A stretch of 64,000 nt of DNA, taken from the NCBI RefSeq assembly GCF_027359355.1, contig NZ_CP114777.1, positions 1,054,001-1,118,000 of the forward strand, read 5' to 3'. A model generated the notes under the pieces. The model searched no databases. It worked only from the letters and a program-made list of their open reading frames with translations, and was not told the origin of the DNA. The position numbers and the translations under genes were made by a program. Origin of the DNA: Prochlorococcus marinus str. MIT 1214. GTDB lineage: Bacteria > Cyanobacteriota > Cyanobacteriia > PCC-6307 > Cyanobiaceae. Shown here in pieces: positions 11,413 to 22,727 of the stretch; position 1 is the stretch's first letter; the number at the start of each line of letters is the position of its first letter.

Positions 11413-11787
11413 TTATTCTTTAGGAGATTTAGCTCCATATTTTGATCTTGACTGTCTACGGTCTTTAACGCCAGCAGTATCAAGAGTTCCTCTGACTATG
11501 TGATATCTAACTCCTGGTAGATCTTTAACTCTGCCACCTCTGAGCAAAACGACAGAGTGTTCCTGAAGATTGTGACCAATACCACCAATGTAAGCAGTTA
11601 CCTCAAAACCTGAGGTTAATCTGACACGAGCTACTTTCCTAAGAGCCGAGTTAGGTTTTTTGGGAGTTGAGGTATAAACCCTTGTACATACTCCTCGCCT
11701 TTCTGGACAACCTCGCAAAGCAGGAGATTTTGTCTTTGTTTTAAGAGTCTTTCGCTCTGTTCTTATCAACTGTTGAATGGTTGGCAT
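11413..11787 (-). CDS. rpsL: Small-subunit ribosomal protein S12 (uS12)
   Basis: Decoding-centre protein of 124 residues. The start at 11787 ([16 protein letters not shown]) is the universal S12 N-terminus; the 13 extra upstream in-frame codons are not conserved. The streptomycin-region motifs [17 protein letters not shown] and [17 protein letters not shown] are intact wild-type sequence. It is the first gene of the str operon. Confidence 0.98.
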   Translation of the reverse strand: MPTIQQLIRTERKTLKTKTKSPALRGCPERRGVCTRVYTSTPKKPNSALRKVARVRLTSGFEVTAYIGGIGHNLQEHSVVLLRGGRVKDLPGVRYHIVRGTLDTAGVKDRRQSRSKYGAKSPKE

Positions 11788-12064
11788 TAATTTAATATTT
11801 GGTCTAGGTTCGACCAGATTCAACAATTCTTCAGATTACTTGGTCAACCACCCAAATTCATAGTTTTTTTCAATTAATATTTTATTTTTATTCAGGTTTA
11901 AGCATAAGTACAAAATATTTTCAAGAAAGTATTGAATAAAAAACTTCTTAGTAGACAAAGATGTTTAAGATGTAACCCTAGGATCTATCAAATTATTCTA
12001 ATCAGCTTTTTCAAGCTTACCGATAGCACTTTTGTAAGAAAAGAAAAAATAGTAAGTTAAAAAC

Positions 12065-15000
12065 ATGCACCAACGAACATCAAGATCAAATTGGCCCTAT
12101 TGCGATAGCACCTATCCTGATGCCTTTTCTGGGGAAAAAGATTCTTGTGGTGTTGGCTTCATAGCTAGCGTTGAAGGCAAACAAAATCATTGGGTCTTAT
12201 CTCAGGCAGTCCGTGGTCTCAGCTGTATGGAGCACAGAGGTGGTTGCGGCGGAGATGGCGACTCGGGTGATGGTGCAGGGATTTTATGTGAAATTCCATG
12301 GTCATATTTAAAGCAAGTTTGGGCCACGGCTAAACAATGCGATCCCCAACGATCAGGGATAGGTATGATTTTCATGCCTAAAGATCCAAATAATAGAGAA
12401 ATAGCGAAGAAGATATGTGAGAGGGAAGCTGAGTCTTTAGGGTTAACTTCCAAAGGGTGGAGAGATGTTCCTGTTCATGAAGAAGTTTTAGGCAAACTTG
12501 CAAGAGAAAATGAACCATTTATTACACAATGGATAGTTGATATTGAGGATAAAGAAATTAATCTTGAGGCTTTACTTTTTAGATTAAAACAAAGGATTTC
12601 AAATAGAGCTAATATAGAATTAAAGGGAGATAAATTAGGACTCTATATATGCTCTTTAAGTAGCAAAACAATTGTATATAAAGGGATGGTCAGATCAGAA
12701 ATATTGGCGCCTTTTTATAAAGATTTAAAGGATGATAGATTCGAAGTTTCATATGCTGTATACCATAGAAGATTTAGTACAAACACTTTACCAAAATGGC
12801 CATTGGCGCAACCCATGAGACTTTTAGGTCATAATGGAGAAATAAATACCTTGCTTGGAAATATAAATTGGGCAAAAGCATCAGAAACAGATATAAGTTC
12901 AGTATGGAAAGAAAATGCAAATGATCTAAAACCAATTGTAAATAATGTATTTAGTGATTCAGCTAATCTAGATTTAAATCTTGAATTATTAGTTCGAAGT
13001 GGACGACCAATAACTGATAGTTTATTAACACTTATCCCTGAAGCTTTCAGAGACCAACCTGAATTAATAGATAAACCTGAAATAACTGCTTTTTATGAAT
13101 ACGCAGCAGGAACTCAGGAGCCATGGGATGGGCCAGCATTAATAGTCTTTACTGATGGAAGAAATGTAGGGGCCACACTTGATAGAAATGGTTTAAGACC
13201 AGCTCGCTATTGCATCACCAAAAATGGATATGTTGTAATGGGATCTGAAACAGGTGTTGTTGAATTAGATGAACATCAAATCCAAGAAAAAGGTCGGCTT
13301 GGTCCAGGACAAATGCTAGCAGTAGACTTAGAAAAAAAGAGGATTTTACGTAACTGGGATGTCAAAGAAGAGTCAGCAAACAGATATCCATACTTAGACT
13401 GGTTAAAAGCAAATCGAATCAATCTTAACAACCAAAATTGGGAAGTAAATCATAAATTCGATAAACAAGAGTTACTGCAGCAACAAATTGCATTTGGATT
13501 TAGTGCAGAAGATTTTGATTACATAATTAATAGCATGGCAGCAAATGCAAAAGAACCAACTTATTGCATGGGAGATGATATTCCACTAGCCATACTTTCT
13601 AATAAATCACATATTCTTTATGACTATTTCAAGCAAAGATTTGCACAAGTTACTAATCCACCCATTGATCCTCTTAGAGAAAAACTTGTTACTAGCTTAG
13701 AAATGCATCTTGGAGTTAGGAAAGCACCACTAAGTCCTAAAGCAGAATCCGCAAGACTAATTCATATTAAATCACCAATAATTAATGAAAAAGAATTAAA
13801 TTCAATAAAAAAATTAGGGCTTAATTACAAGGAAATATCCATATTAATTCCTATTAATAATGATAAACTAAACTTAGAAAAAGGTCTGAAAAATCTATGC
13901 CAAGAAGCAGAAGATAGTGTCATTAATGGTGGAGAAATACTCATCCTCTCAGATAGAAATGTTAATAGAGAGAATTCCTACATTCCCCCTCTTCTTGCTG
14001 TCGGAGCAGTACATCATCACTTGCTTAGAAAGGGGCTGAGGCTAAAAACCTCGATAATCATAGATACAGCTCAATGCTGGAGTACTCATCACATAGCCTG
14101 TCTGATTGGATTTGGGGCAAGTGCAATTTGTCCTTGGCTGACTTGGGAAACTACACGCCATTGGTGGCAATTACCTAAAACTCAAAAACTTATTTCCGAT
14201 GGGAAGTTGTCTAATTTATCTATAGAAATTGCTCAAGAAAATGTTAAGAAAGCAATGGAAGATGGATTAAGAAAAATACTTTCAAAAATAGGAATCTCTG
14301 TCCTAGCAAGTTATCACGGAGCACAAATCTTTGAAGCCATCGGTATCGGTGCAGACTTAATTGATTTAGCTTTCAAGGGAACTACCAGTCGTATAGCAGG
14401 ACTAACGCTGAGTGAATTATCAATCGAGACAATTTCATTTCATAAAAAAGCTTTCCCAGAACTAGAGCAAAAAAAACTTGATTTTAATGGATTTGTTCAA
14501 TATCGAAATAGTGGAGAATTTCATTTAAATAATCCAGAAATGTCAAAAATTCTTCATGCTGCAGTGAAAGCTGGACCTGGATATGACCACTTCAAAACTT
14601 ATCAACAACTTCTAGAAAATCGTCCCGCTACTACCCTCAGAGATCTCATTACATTTAAGACAGCTAGTCAGCCTTTACCTCTTGATCAAATAGAGAGTGT
14701 TGAGAGTATTTGTCAAAGATTTTGCACCGGTGGAATGAGTTTAGGTGCCCTATCTAGGGAAGCGCATGAAGTTCTTGCAATAGCAATGAATAGAATTGGA
14801 GGAAAAAGTAATAGTGGTGAAGGAGGGGAAGATCCTGCGAGATTCAATGTCCTCCAGGATGTTGATGAAAATAATCAATCAAAAACATTACCCAATCTAA
14901 AAGGACTGAAAAATGGAGATACCGCATGTTCTGCAATTAAACAAATTGCGTCTGGCCGATTTGGTGTAACTCCTGAATATCTAACTAGCGGAAAACAATT

Positions 15001-16654
15001 AGAAATCAAAGTAGCTCAAGGTGCAAAGCCTGGAGAAGGTGGCCAATTACCTGGACCAAAGGTTGATGAATATATAGCCAAGCTGCGTAATAGCAAACCA
15101 GGAGTATCTCTTATTTCTCCTCCTCCTCATCATGATATCTATTCCATAGAAGATCTTGCCCAACTTATTCATGACTTACATCAAATAAATCCAACTGCAA
15201 AAGTCAGTGTGAAATTAGTTGCTGAAATAGGGATTGGCACAATTGCAGGCGGAGTAGCAAAAGCCAATGCTGATGTCATCCAAATTTCAGGACATGATGG
15301 TGGTACAGGTGCATCTCCACTTAGTTCAATTAAACATGCTGGTTTGCCATGGGAACTTGGATTAACGGAAGTTCATCGCTCTTTATTAGAAAATGGTCTT
15401 CGCGAAAGGGTTTTATTAAGAGCAGATGGAGGTTTAAAGACAGGATGGGATGTCCTGATTGCAGCTTTACTTGGAGCAGAAGAATATGGTTTTGGAACAA
15501 TCGCAATGATTGCCGAAGGTTGCATAATGGCGAGGATTTGCCATACAAATAAATGTCCAGTGGGTGTAGCAACTCAACAAGAAGGCTTAAGAAAAAGATT
15601 CCCTGGATTACCAGAACATGTTGTTAACTTTTTTATCTTCGTAGCTGAGGAAGTCAGACAATTGATGAGTCAAGTTGGAGTAGCAAAAGTCGAGGATCTT
15701 ATTGGAAGAACAGAGCTATTAATTCCTAGGAATCTAGACTTAACAAAAACAAAACGAGTGGACCTATCTAGCCTGCTCAAACCATTAGAAAACTCAACCG
15801 ATCGTTCATGGTTAAACCATGAAATTCAAGCTCACAGCAATGGAGAAGTTCTTGAGAATTCTCTACTCAAAGATGAAAAAATTTGCAATACAATTCAAAC
15901 TCAGGGAAACATCACTAAAGAAATTTCAATTGTCAATACAGACAGAAGTGTTTGTGCGCGAATCTCTGGAGAAATAGCCAAAAAATACGGAAATAAAGGT
16001 TTTAATGGGAATTTAAATTTGATATTTAAAGGTTCAGCTGGGCAAAGTTTTGGTGCGTTTATTTTAAGAGGAATGAATATTTCTTTAATAGGAGAGGCTA
16101 ATGATTATGTAGGCAAAGGTATTAACGGAGGTTCCATTACCATTGTTCCAGAAATCATCAATAACACATCTAACACTCAAGTTATAATTGGCAACACGTG
16201 TCTATATGGAGCAACTGGTGGAAAATTATTCGCACTTGGAATAGCAGGTGAGCGTTTTGGAGTTCGCAATAGCGGTGCTCATGCTGTTATTGAAGGAGCA
16301 GGAGACCATTGTTGCGAATATATGACTGGAGGAGTAGTTGTTGTGCTCGGAAAAACTGGAAGAAATATTGGAGCAGGAATGACTGGAGGCATAGCATTTA
16401 TTCTTGATCAAAAAAATGAACTTGACTTAAGAATGAATAAAGAAATTGTTGAAGTTCATCATCTAACTTCAACTAATCAAGAAAAATTCTTAAAAGAACT
16501 CATTATTGAATATCATCAGAAAACTAAAAGTCCTAAGGCAAACAAGATTCTCTCAGGTTGGTCTTCTTGGAAAAATTTATTTAAAATAATAGTTCCTCCA
16601 AGCGAAAAAAATAAATTAGGTATTGAGGAAGCTCTTGAAAAAGCAACAATATAG
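12065..16654 (+). CDS. glsF: Ferredoxin-dependent glutamate synthase (Fd-GOGAT)
   Basis: Makes two glutamates from glutamine and 2-oxoglutarate with reduced ferredoxin. The N-terminal class-II amidotransferase domain becomes active after propeptide cleavage at Cys28 (EKDSCGVGFIA). Next come the central domain, then the FMN/TIM-barrel domain with GGKSNSGEGGEDPARF and the 3Fe-4S motif CIMARICHTNKC (C-x5-C-x4-C). The C-terminal beta-helix has repeated G-x-x-G-x-x-x-G turns such as GATGGKLFALGIAGERFGVRNSG. At 1529 residues it matches the ferredoxin type; no separate small NADPH subunit is nearby. Confidence 0.97.
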   Translation: MHQRTSRSNWPYCDSTYPDAFSGEKDSCGVGFIASVEGKQNHWVLSQAVRGLSCMEHRGGCGGDGDSGDGAGILCEIPWSYLKQVWATAKQCDPQRSGIGMIFMPKDPNNREIAKKICEREAESLGLTSKGWRDVPVHEEVLGKLARENEPFITQWIVDIEDKEINLEALLFRLKQRISNRANIELKGDKLGLYICSLSSKTIVYKGMVRSEILAPFYKDLKDDRFEVSYAVYHRRFSTNTLPKWPLAQPMRLLGHNGEINTLLGNINWAKASETDISSVWKENANDLKPIVNNVFSDSANLDLNLELLVRSGRPITDSLLTLIPEAFRDQPELIDKPEITAFYEYAAGTQEPWDGPALIVFTDGRNVGATLDRNGLRPARYCITKNGYVVMGSETGVVELDEHQIQEKGRLGPGQMLAVDLEKKRILRNWDVKEESANRYPYLDWLKANRINLNNQNWEVNHKFDKQELLQQQIAFGFSAEDFDYIINSMAANAKEPTYCMGDDIPLAILSNKSHILYDYFKQRFAQVTNPPIDPLREKLVTSLEMHLGVRKAPLSPKAESARLIHIKSPIINEKELNSIKKLGLNYKEISILIPINNDKLNLEKGLKNLCQEAEDSVINGGEILILSDRNVNRENSYIPPLLAVGAVHHHLLRKGLRLKTSIIIDTAQCWSTHHIACLIGFGASAICPWLTWETTRHWWQLPKTQKLISDGKLSNLSIEIAQENVKKAMEDGLRKILSKIGISVLASYHGAQIFEAIGIGADLIDLAFKGTTSRIAGLTLSELSIETISFHKKAFPELEQKKLDFNGFVQYRNSGEFHLNNPEMSKILHAAVKAGPGYDHFKTYQQLLENRPATTLRDLITFKTASQPLPLDQIESVESICQRFCTGGMSLGALSREAHEVLAIAMNRIGGKSNSGEGGEDPARFNVLQDVDENNQSKTLPNLKGLKNGDTACSAIKQIASGRFGVTPEYLTSGKQLEIKVAQGAKPGEGGQLPGPKVDEYIAKLRNSKPGVSLISPPPHHDIYSIEDLAQLIHDLHQINPTAKVSVKLVAEIGIGTIAGGVAKANADVIQISGHDGGTGASPLSSIKHAGLPWELGLTEVHRSLLENGLRERVLLRADGGLKTGWDVLIAALLGAEEYGFGTIAMIAEGCIMARICHTNKCPVGVATQQEGLRKRFPGLPEHVVNFFIFVAEEVRQLMSQVGVAKVEDLIGRTELLIPRNLDLTKTKRVDLSSLLKPLENSTDRSWLNHEIQAHSNGEVLENSLLKDEKICNTIQTQGNITKEISIVNTDRSVCARISGEIAKKYGNKGFNGNLNLIFKGSAGQSFGAFILRGMNISLIGEANDYVGKGINGGSITIVPEIINNTSNTQVIIGNTCLYGATGGKLFALGIAGERFGVRNSGAHAVIEGAGDHCCEYMTGGVVVVLGKTGRNIGAGMTGGIAFILDQKNELDLRMNKEIVEVHHLTSTNQEKFLKELIIEYHQKTKSPKANKILSGWSSWKNLFKIIVPPSEKNKLGIEEALEKATI

Positions 16655-16663
16655 ACAGAGAGA

Positions 16664-16990
16664 ATGCCTATATTTATTAAGACAGAAAAATTCAAGAAGG
16701 AAACTTTAGAATTATCAAATAGTGAAAGAAAAAACTTCTTGTTAATGCATAAAGAATGGGTGAAAAAGATTAGTCAATTAGGCCATTACATCCATAGCGG
16801 ATATTTAATAAATGAAAAAAAAATTCCAGGCGGTGGAGGTTTATTAATTCTTGAAGCAAAGGATTACTTAACAGCAAAAAAGATCATAGAAAATGATCCC
16901 ATGATTAAAAATAATTTAGTTATCTGGGATCTTCAAGAATGGATATCAGTTGATGGAAGTCAACCAAAGTTTTCAAATCACCTTGGATGA
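16664..16990 (+). CDS. YCII-domain protein
   Basis: Small soluble protein (108 residues) with the YCII pattern: [21 protein letters not shown], then [26 protein letters not shown]. The 9-nt gap from the Fd-GOGAT stop suggests co-transcription. The biochemical role of the family is mostly unknown. Its 3' end overlaps the convergent lipA gene by 13 nt. Confidence 0.75.
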   Translation: MPIFIKTEKFKKETLELSNSERKNFLLMHKEWVKKISQLGHYIHSGYLINEKKIPGGGGLLILEAKDYLTAKKIIENDPMIKNNLVIWDLQEWISVDGSQPKFSNHLG

Positions 16991-17847
16991 GACATCATTA
17001 ATTTTTTAACTTCTCCTGCGTGATAACTACTTCTAGTTAATGGTGAACTGATGACCTGCAAAAATCCTAATTTATTTTCTCCCTCAATACGGTAACTATC
17101 AAATTGAGAAGGAGATACAAATCTATTAACAGGTAAATGTTTTGGGCCTGGTGATAAATATTGGCCAATAGTTACGATATCAACTTTATTTAGATGCAGA
17201 TCAGAAAGAACACTCAAAATCTCTTCATCTGTTTCCCCTAATCCAGCCATTAAGCCAGATTTCGTATACACTCTTGGCCAACCTTCACGAACTCTTTTTA
17301 ATAATTCCAAAGACCTTTCATATATTCCTTGAGGTCTGACTCTTGGATATAGCCTTGGAACAGTCTCGATATTGTGATTTAGTACATTTGGAGCGGCATC
17401 CAAAATAACTTTTAAAGCATCCCAATTACCGCAAAGATCTGGAATTAAAACTTCAATAGAGGTAAACGGGGATCTGCTTTGAACAGCCTTAATACATTTC
17501 AAAAATTGACTAGCGCCACCATCTTCTAAGTCATCACGATTGACGGAAGTTATAACGACATGAGTCAAGCGCATCCTGAAAACAGCTTCACCTAAACGAT
17601 CAGGTTCTGATGGGTCTAAAAGCCTTTTCGAATTATCAAATGAAATATCGCAATAAGGGCATTTCCGAGTGCATGCAGGTCCCATTATTAAAAAAGTAGC
17701 AGTTCCTCCTGCAAAACATTCTCCAATATTTGGACAACTTGCTTCCTGACAAACTGTATTGAGTTTTAAATCAACTAATAGATCAGCAACATTGCCAATC
17801 CTCTCTTGCTGTGGTGCCTTAACACGTAACCAGTCTGGTTTAAGCAA
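16978..17847 (-). CDS. lipA: Lipoyl synthase
   Basis: Radical-SAM enzyme inserting two sulfurs into octanoyl-lipoyl domains. Both clusters can be seen: the auxiliary Cys33-x4-Cys38-x5-Cys44 and the radical-SAM CTRKCPYC (Cys59, Cys63, Cys66). The C-terminal serine ligand is in [12 protein letters not shown]. At 289 residues the length is usual for the compact cyanobacterial form. Confidence 0.97.
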   Translation of the reverse strand: MLKPDWLRVKAPQQERIGNVADLLVDLKLNTVCQEASCPNIGECFAGGTATFLIMGPACTRKCPYCDISFDNSKRLLDPSEPDRLGEAVFRMRLTHVVITSVNRDDLEDGGASQFLKCIKAVQSRSPFTSIEVLIPDLCGNWDALKVILDAAPNVLNHNIETVPRLYPRVRPQGIYERSLELLKRVREGWPRVYTKSGLMAGLGETDEEILSVLSDLHLNKVDIVTIGQYLSPGPKHLPVNRFVSPSQFDSYRIEGENKLGFLQVISSPLTRSSYHAGEVKKLMMSHPR

Positions 17848-17983
17848 AGCTCTTTTAATAACAAACTAACTTTAGAAAGAATTTACAGATTGACTTGATT
17901 TTTTAACTTCTTCTCAATTTGATAACTAAAAATAAGATTAAAACTAAATATTCGATTTTCTGGTTCGTAGTAATCAAAAACAA

Positions 17984-19765
17984 TTAATTAGAGAAATAGC
18001 CTCTTGGAGTCAAAAATCTATTGTTTTTAAGAACACTCTGACTATTACCAATGACCAAAATAGTAAGCATATCGACCTGATCAAATGGCAAGGTTGCGAG
18101 TGTATGAATTTCAATACTTTCATCTGGCCTCCCAAGCTCTCTAGCGATAGCAACAGGTGTGCACGGTTTCCGAAATTCGAGTAGCAAATCAACTGTCTTT
18201 TTTAGCTGCCAATTACGTTTTTTTGATTTTGGATTAAATATTGCAATAACAAAGTCACCTATCGCTGCACTTTTAATTCTCCTCTCAATTTGATCCCACG
18301 GAGTCAAAAGATCACTTAAGGAGATAGAACAAAAATCATGCATAAAAGGAGCTCCTAGCCTTGCGGCAGCCATCTGAAAAGAGCTAATGCCTGGATGCAC
18401 TTGAAATAAAGGCCTTGAATCAATCTTTTCATGTAGCCAAAGTTCAAGAGCCAACCCTGCCATTCCATAAATTCCACTGTCGCCAGATGAAATAAGCGCA
18501 ACTTTTACCCCCTCTTTTGCAAGATCAAGAGCGTATTGACATCGATCTTTTTCAAAAGTTAATTCAGAATCAATACGAACCTGTTCAGGACGGCGAATTG
18601 AATCCAAATAATTTAAGTAAGGGGTATAACCGATCCAAGCAGAGCATCTAGTTAAAGCTCGACGAGAGTCAGAGGTAAGCATTTCCAAGTCTCCAGGGCC
18701 ACTGCCAATTAAATGCAATTCTCCTTTATGAGGTGCAAAGGGAATTGATAACTCGACCAATGCAATTGTTACGGCACCACACTCATCCTCATTGGAATAA
18801 TAGATTTTTTTTTCTTGTATTAATCTTCCAGACTGACCTCCTAACAAAATTGCCGCAGCTTCAGCGACTGAGGCAGTTCCCATTTCCTTCAAAACTACAT
18901 TTGAAGGAGTTGGCACGTTGACTTGTGAAAGTTCAGGGGCACTAAAAAAATAAATTGGCCATTCGTTTTTTTTTGACAAATTCAATAATCCTATTTCATC
19001 ATTTTTTTTATCAATCGTTGCTAAACAAGAGATTGAAAGAAGTGATAAGCCATTTTGATTCAAAGACTTATCAATTGCTCTTTGAATGACAATTTCATCT
19101 GTATTTCTCTCACAGCCAATTCCAATGATTATTGTCGGTGGATGCCATGAACATATATTGGAATTTTCTTGACCTATATATAAGTTGATATTTTCAAAAG
19201 AGATTGGATCGTTTTTCGCTAAAAAAGAACAATTGGCACAACCTTTTAATTGTTGCCATAGTTTTGAACCTTGTGATTGAAAAACTATATTTTTTTGCTC
19301 TTTAGACTGTCTAATCATTAATTTTCGCCAATCGACATCTGAACCACCTCTCTCCCAACCCCATCCTTCACCAAAACAATCCAAAGGAATTCTTCTTTCA
19401 GTAAATGAATCTGAGGTGCAAATTACTTCTGCCTCTAAAGCAGCTGCCAACTCATTAGCAAATGCGTCTCCTCCTTGCTTATGGCCTCCTAAAAGAGTAA
19501 GAACATTTTTAGCTTTTGAATCCATTACCAGTATTGCTGGATCATTATGTTTAGATCTAACAAAAGGAGATATGAGCCTTACTACAGCTCCGATTGAACC
19601 TAAAAAAATTAATTTATTATTGTTATTCCAATGATCTTTTAAAAACTCAATTGGTGAGGATTCAACTAAACCTTCAATTTTTTTTTCTAAAAAAAGAGTT
19701 GAACCATTAGATATAAAGATTTGATCTACATGATTGCTTGCTTGCAATCTCTCAAGCAAAGGCAA
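17984..19765 (-). CDS. cobJ: CbiG-CobJ fusion, cobalamin biosynthesis (precorrin-3B C17-methyltransferase)
   Basis: Two parts. Residues 1 to about 345 are a CbiG-like module with GSIGAVVRLISPFVRSKHNDPAILVMD, LLGGHKQGGDAFANELA and IIGIGCERNTDEI. Residues about 350-593 are the SAM methyltransferase CobJ/CbiH, with LIGSGPGDLEMLTSDSRRAL, LISSGDSGIYGMAG and HPGISSFQMAAARLGAPFMHDFCSISLSD. It catalyses ring contraction and C17 methylation in corrin synthesis. The given start is a TTG at 19765. The frame upstream encodes KRIAFGFSLSALPLLERL, which resembles the first beta strand of the CbiG N-terminal domain, but there is no ATG, GTG or TTG before a TAG. The true start is therefore uncertain. Confidence 0.9.
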   Translation of the reverse strand: MPLLERLQASNHVDQIFISNGSTLFLEKKIEGLVESSPIEFLKDHWNNNNKLIFLGSIGAVVRLISPFVRSKHNDPAILVMDSKAKNVLTLLGGHKQGGDAFANELAAALEAEVICTSDSFTERRIPLDCFGEGWGWERGGSDVDWRKLMIRQSKEQKNIVFQSQGSKLWQQLKGCANCSFLAKNDPISFENINLYIGQENSNICSWHPPTIIIGIGCERNTDEIVIQRAIDKSLNQNGLSLLSISCLATIDKKNDEIGLLNLSKKNEWPIYFFSAPELSQVNVPTPSNVVLKEMGTASVAEAAAILLGGQSGRLIQEKKIYYSNEDECGAVTIALVELSIPFAPHKGELHLIGSGPGDLEMLTSDSRRALTRCSAWIGYTPYLNYLDSIRRPEQVRIDSELTFEKDRCQYALDLAKEGVKVALISSGDSGIYGMAGLALELWLHEKIDSRPLFQVHPGISSFQMAAARLGAPFMHDFCSISLSDLLTPWDQIERRIKSAAIGDFVIAIFNPKSKKRNWQLKKTVDLLLEFRKPCTPVAIARELGRPDESIEIHTLATLPFDQVDMLTILVIGNSQSVLKNNRFLTPRGYFSN

Positions 19766-20399
19766 AGCGCTTAAAGAAAATCCAAATGCAATCCTTTTGG
19801 GAGTTTTTATTAATGTTTTTTCCAGAACGAGAAATAAAATAAATTGTTTATTTATCTACACAAGTTAGCCTCTAAAAGAAAGCTTTAGTAAAAATCAAAA
19901 ATCAAAAACCGTGAAATAGTCTTTAAATAAATTTCTTGAAATCAATAAAAAGCTGTTATCAAGAAATCCAATAGTATTTTTACCTAGCCATTATAGGCTA
20001 ATTCAACTTTTCAAAGGCAAGAAAGCATTATCTAAGTGATGTGTTCACGAATTAATGTCTATAAAAAGTAAAGCCTCTAGACCTAAATAACTTTTTTCCC
20101 TTTGCTCTACTAAACGCAAAGATTTACTAATTAAGAAAAACCATGGATTCAATGACCACTTAAGAATAAAAGTGTAGAACATTTGTTACATGCTTCCGTA
20201 GTAACTGACTGTCTACTTTATGCTTATGACATAACCCTTATATAGGTTTTCAAGTAACTTCAAAGGTAGGTCTTGAATTCCTAAAATCTTTCAACAAGTA
20301 ATCCCACCTCATAAGTAGAATTACTTATTGAAGATTTCACCCTAGTCTTTCCAGATTAGGCCCCCCAAACCTCGATCACATTCCTGAAGGAATCACTCG
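19766..20399. promoter_or_regulatory. psaA upstream region (634 nt)
   Basis: No gene is convincing. The psaAB promoter should lie here. Visible elements: an imperfect repeat ACATTTGTTACAT at 20179-20191, resembling but not exactly matching the HLR1 site of the RpaB regulator; an inverted repeat TTATG-n7-CATAA at 20218-20234; and an AT-rich TATATAGG just after. The psaA start at 20400 has a GAAGGA ribosome-binding site about 8 nt upstream. Confidence 0.45.
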
Positions 20400-22706
20400 A
20401 TGACCATTAGCCCACCAGAAAGAGAACAAAAAAAAGAACCAGTTCTCGATAAACCTATCGAAACTGATGCAATCCCTGTAGATTTTTCCAAGCTTGATAA
20501 GCCTGGTTTTTGGTCAAAATCCCTTGCTAAAGGGCCAAAGACTACTACATGGATATGGAATCTTCATGCTGACGCGCATGATTTTGATACCCATGTTGGA
20601 GATCTCCAAGAAACCAGTAGAAAAGTATTTTCTGCTCACTTTGGACATCTAGCAGTCATCTTTATTTGGATGAGTGCAGCTTTTTTCCATGGAGCTCGCT
20701 TTTCTAATTATTCTGGCTGGCTCTCTGATCCAACTCATGTCAAGCCAGGAGCACAAGTGGTTTGGCCAATAGTTGGTCAAGAGATGCTTAATGCAGATTT
20801 AGGCGGTAATTATCACGGCATTCAGATCACTTCTGGAATTTTTCAGATGTGGAGAGGCTGGGGTATTACTAATGAAACCGAGCTCATGGCTTTAGCTATT
20901 GGTGCTCTTCTCATGGCAGCAATAATGCTGCATGGTGGTATTTATCACTATCACAAAGCCGCTCCCAAGCTTGATTGGTTCAGGAATCTTGAGTCAATGC
21001 TCAATCACCACATAGCTGGTCTAGTGGGATTGGGTTCTATTGCTTGGGCTGGACATTGCATTCACATAGGCGCACCAACTGCGGCTTTGATGGACGCAAT
21101 TGATGCTGGAAAGCCTCTAATTATTGATGGCATTCCAATTGCTTCAGTTGCGGACATGCCTCTGCCCCATGAGCTTTGTAATCCTGCTATTGCTAGTCAA
21201 ATATTCCCTGGCCTCGCTGGAAGAACAGTTGAAAATTTCTTTACGACTAATTGGTGGGCGTTTAGTGATTTCTTAACTTTCAAAGGTGGTCTAAATCCAG
21301 TTACTGGTAGCTTATGGATGACAGATATTTCTCATCATCATTTAGCTTTTGGAGTACTAGCTGTATTTGGTGGTCATCTTTATAGAACAATGTTTGGCAT
21401 TGGCCATAATCTCAAAGAAATACTAGATAATCATGCAGGAGATCCAATTCTTTTCCCTGCTCCCAATGGTCATAAGGGAATTTATGAGTTTTTAGCTAAT
21501 AGTTGGCATGCTCAGCTTGGTTTAAACCTTGCAATGATTGGCTCCTTGAGCATCATTATTTCCCATCACATGTATGCGATGCCACCATATCCATACTTGT
21601 CTATTGATTACCCAACTGTTCTAGGTCTATTTACACATCATATGTGGATAGGTGGATTATTCATTGTTGGTGCAGCAGCTCATGCTGGTATCGCAATGAT
21701 TAGAGACTATGACCCAGCTGTTCATATTGATAATGTTCTAGACAGAATCTTGAAAGCACGAGATGCATTAATTAGTCATTTAAATTGGGCTTGCATGTTC
21801 TTAGGTTTCCATAGTTTTGGTCTTTATATTCATAACGATGTAATGCGTGCGTTAGGAAGACCTGCAGATATGTTCAGTGATACAGGGATCCAACTTCAAC
21901 CTGTTTTTGCTCAATGGATTCAAAATATTCATCATTCAGCTGCTGGCTCTACAACTCTTGCTGGTGCAAATGTAAACCTTCAAAGTGGCTTAGTTAGCGA
22001 AGTCTTTAATGGTTCTGTAAGTCAAGTTGGGGGGAAAATTGGAATCGCGCCTATACCTTTAGGAACTGCTGATTTCATGATTCACCATATCCATGCTTTT
22101 ACTATCCACGTAACCCTTCTAATCCTCCTAAAGGGAGTTTTATTCGCAAGGAGTTCCAGACTAATTCCTGATAAGGCGAACCTTGGCTTTAGATTCCCTT
22201 GTGATGGACCAGGAAGAGGAGGTACATGCCAAGTTTCATCTTGGGATCATGTTTTCCTTGGCTTGTTCTGGATGTATAACGGCTTATCAGTAGTTATCTT
22301 CCACTTCTCATGGAAAATGCAAAGTGATGTATGGGGACTTACAGGAGGAAACTTTGCTCAAAGCTCCATAACTATCAATGGATGGCTTAGAGATTTCCTC
22401 TGGGCTCAGTCATCGCAAGTCCTTACAAGTTATGGCCAACCCATAAGTATGTACGGTTTGATGTTCTTAGGAGCACATTTCGTTTGGGCATTTAGTCTTA
22501 TGTTCCTATTCAGTGGCCGTGGTTACTGGCAAGAATTATTTGAGTCAATTATTTGGGCTCACAATAAACTTAAGTTGGCACCAACTATTCAACCAAGAGC
22601 TCTATCTATCACTCAAGGTCGTGCAGTAGGAGCAGCTCATTTCCTTCTAGGAGGAATTGCTACCACTTGGGCCTTCTTCCACGCTCGCTTAATCGGTCTC
22701 GGCTGA
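20400..22706 (+). CDS. psaA: Photosystem I P700 chlorophyll a apoprotein A1
   Basis: 768-residue PSI core subunit with eleven expected membrane helices. It carries half of P700, A0, A1 and the Fx cluster ligands in [18 protein letters not shown]. Multiple HH and H-x3-H motifs are chlorophyll ligands. It begins [14 protein letters not shown] and lies 21 nt before psaB, in the universal psaAB operon. Confidence 0.99.
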   Translation: MTISPPEREQKKEPVLDKPIETDAIPVDFSKLDKPGFWSKSLAKGPKTTTWIWNLHADAHDFDTHVGDLQETSRKVFSAHFGHLAVIFIWMSAAFFHGARFSNYSGWLSDPTHVKPGAQVVWPIVGQEMLNADLGGNYHGIQITSGIFQMWRGWGITNETELMALAIGALLMAAIMLHGGIYHYHKAAPKLDWFRNLESMLNHHIAGLVGLGSIAWAGHCIHIGAPTAALMDAIDAGKPLIIDGIPIASVADMPLPHELCNPAIASQIFPGLAGRTVENFFTTNWWAFSDFLTFKGGLNPVTGSLWMTDISHHHLAFGVLAVFGGHLYRTMFGIGHNLKEILDNHAGDPILFPAPNGHKGIYEFLANSWHAQLGLNLAMIGSLSIIISHHMYAMPPYPYLSIDYPTVLGLFTHHMWIGGLFIVGAAAHAGIAMIRDYDPAVHIDNVLDRILKARDALISHLNWACMFLGFHSFGLYIHNDVMRALGRPADMFSDTGIQLQPVFAQWIQNIHHSAAGSTTLAGANVNLQSGLVSEVFNGSVSQVGGKIGIAPIPLGTADFMIHHIHAFTIHVTLLILLKGVLFARSSRLIPDKANLGFRFPCDGPGRGGTCQVSSWDHVFLGLFWMYNGLSVVIFHFSWKMQSDVWGLTGGNFAQSSITINGWLRDFLWAQSSQVLTSYGQPISMYGLMFLGAHFVWAFSLMFLFSGRGYWQELFESIIWAHNKLKLAPTIQPRALSITQGRAVGAAHFLLGGIATTWAFFHARLIGLG

Positions 22707-22727
22707 CCCTCTCTGATCTTTTATAAA

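Noticed and set aside
20179-20191. A definite HLR1 (RpaB) site upstream of psaA
   Set aside because: The two half-sites are 9 rather than 10 nt apart and the first is poor. Kept only as a weak note in the psaA upstream region.
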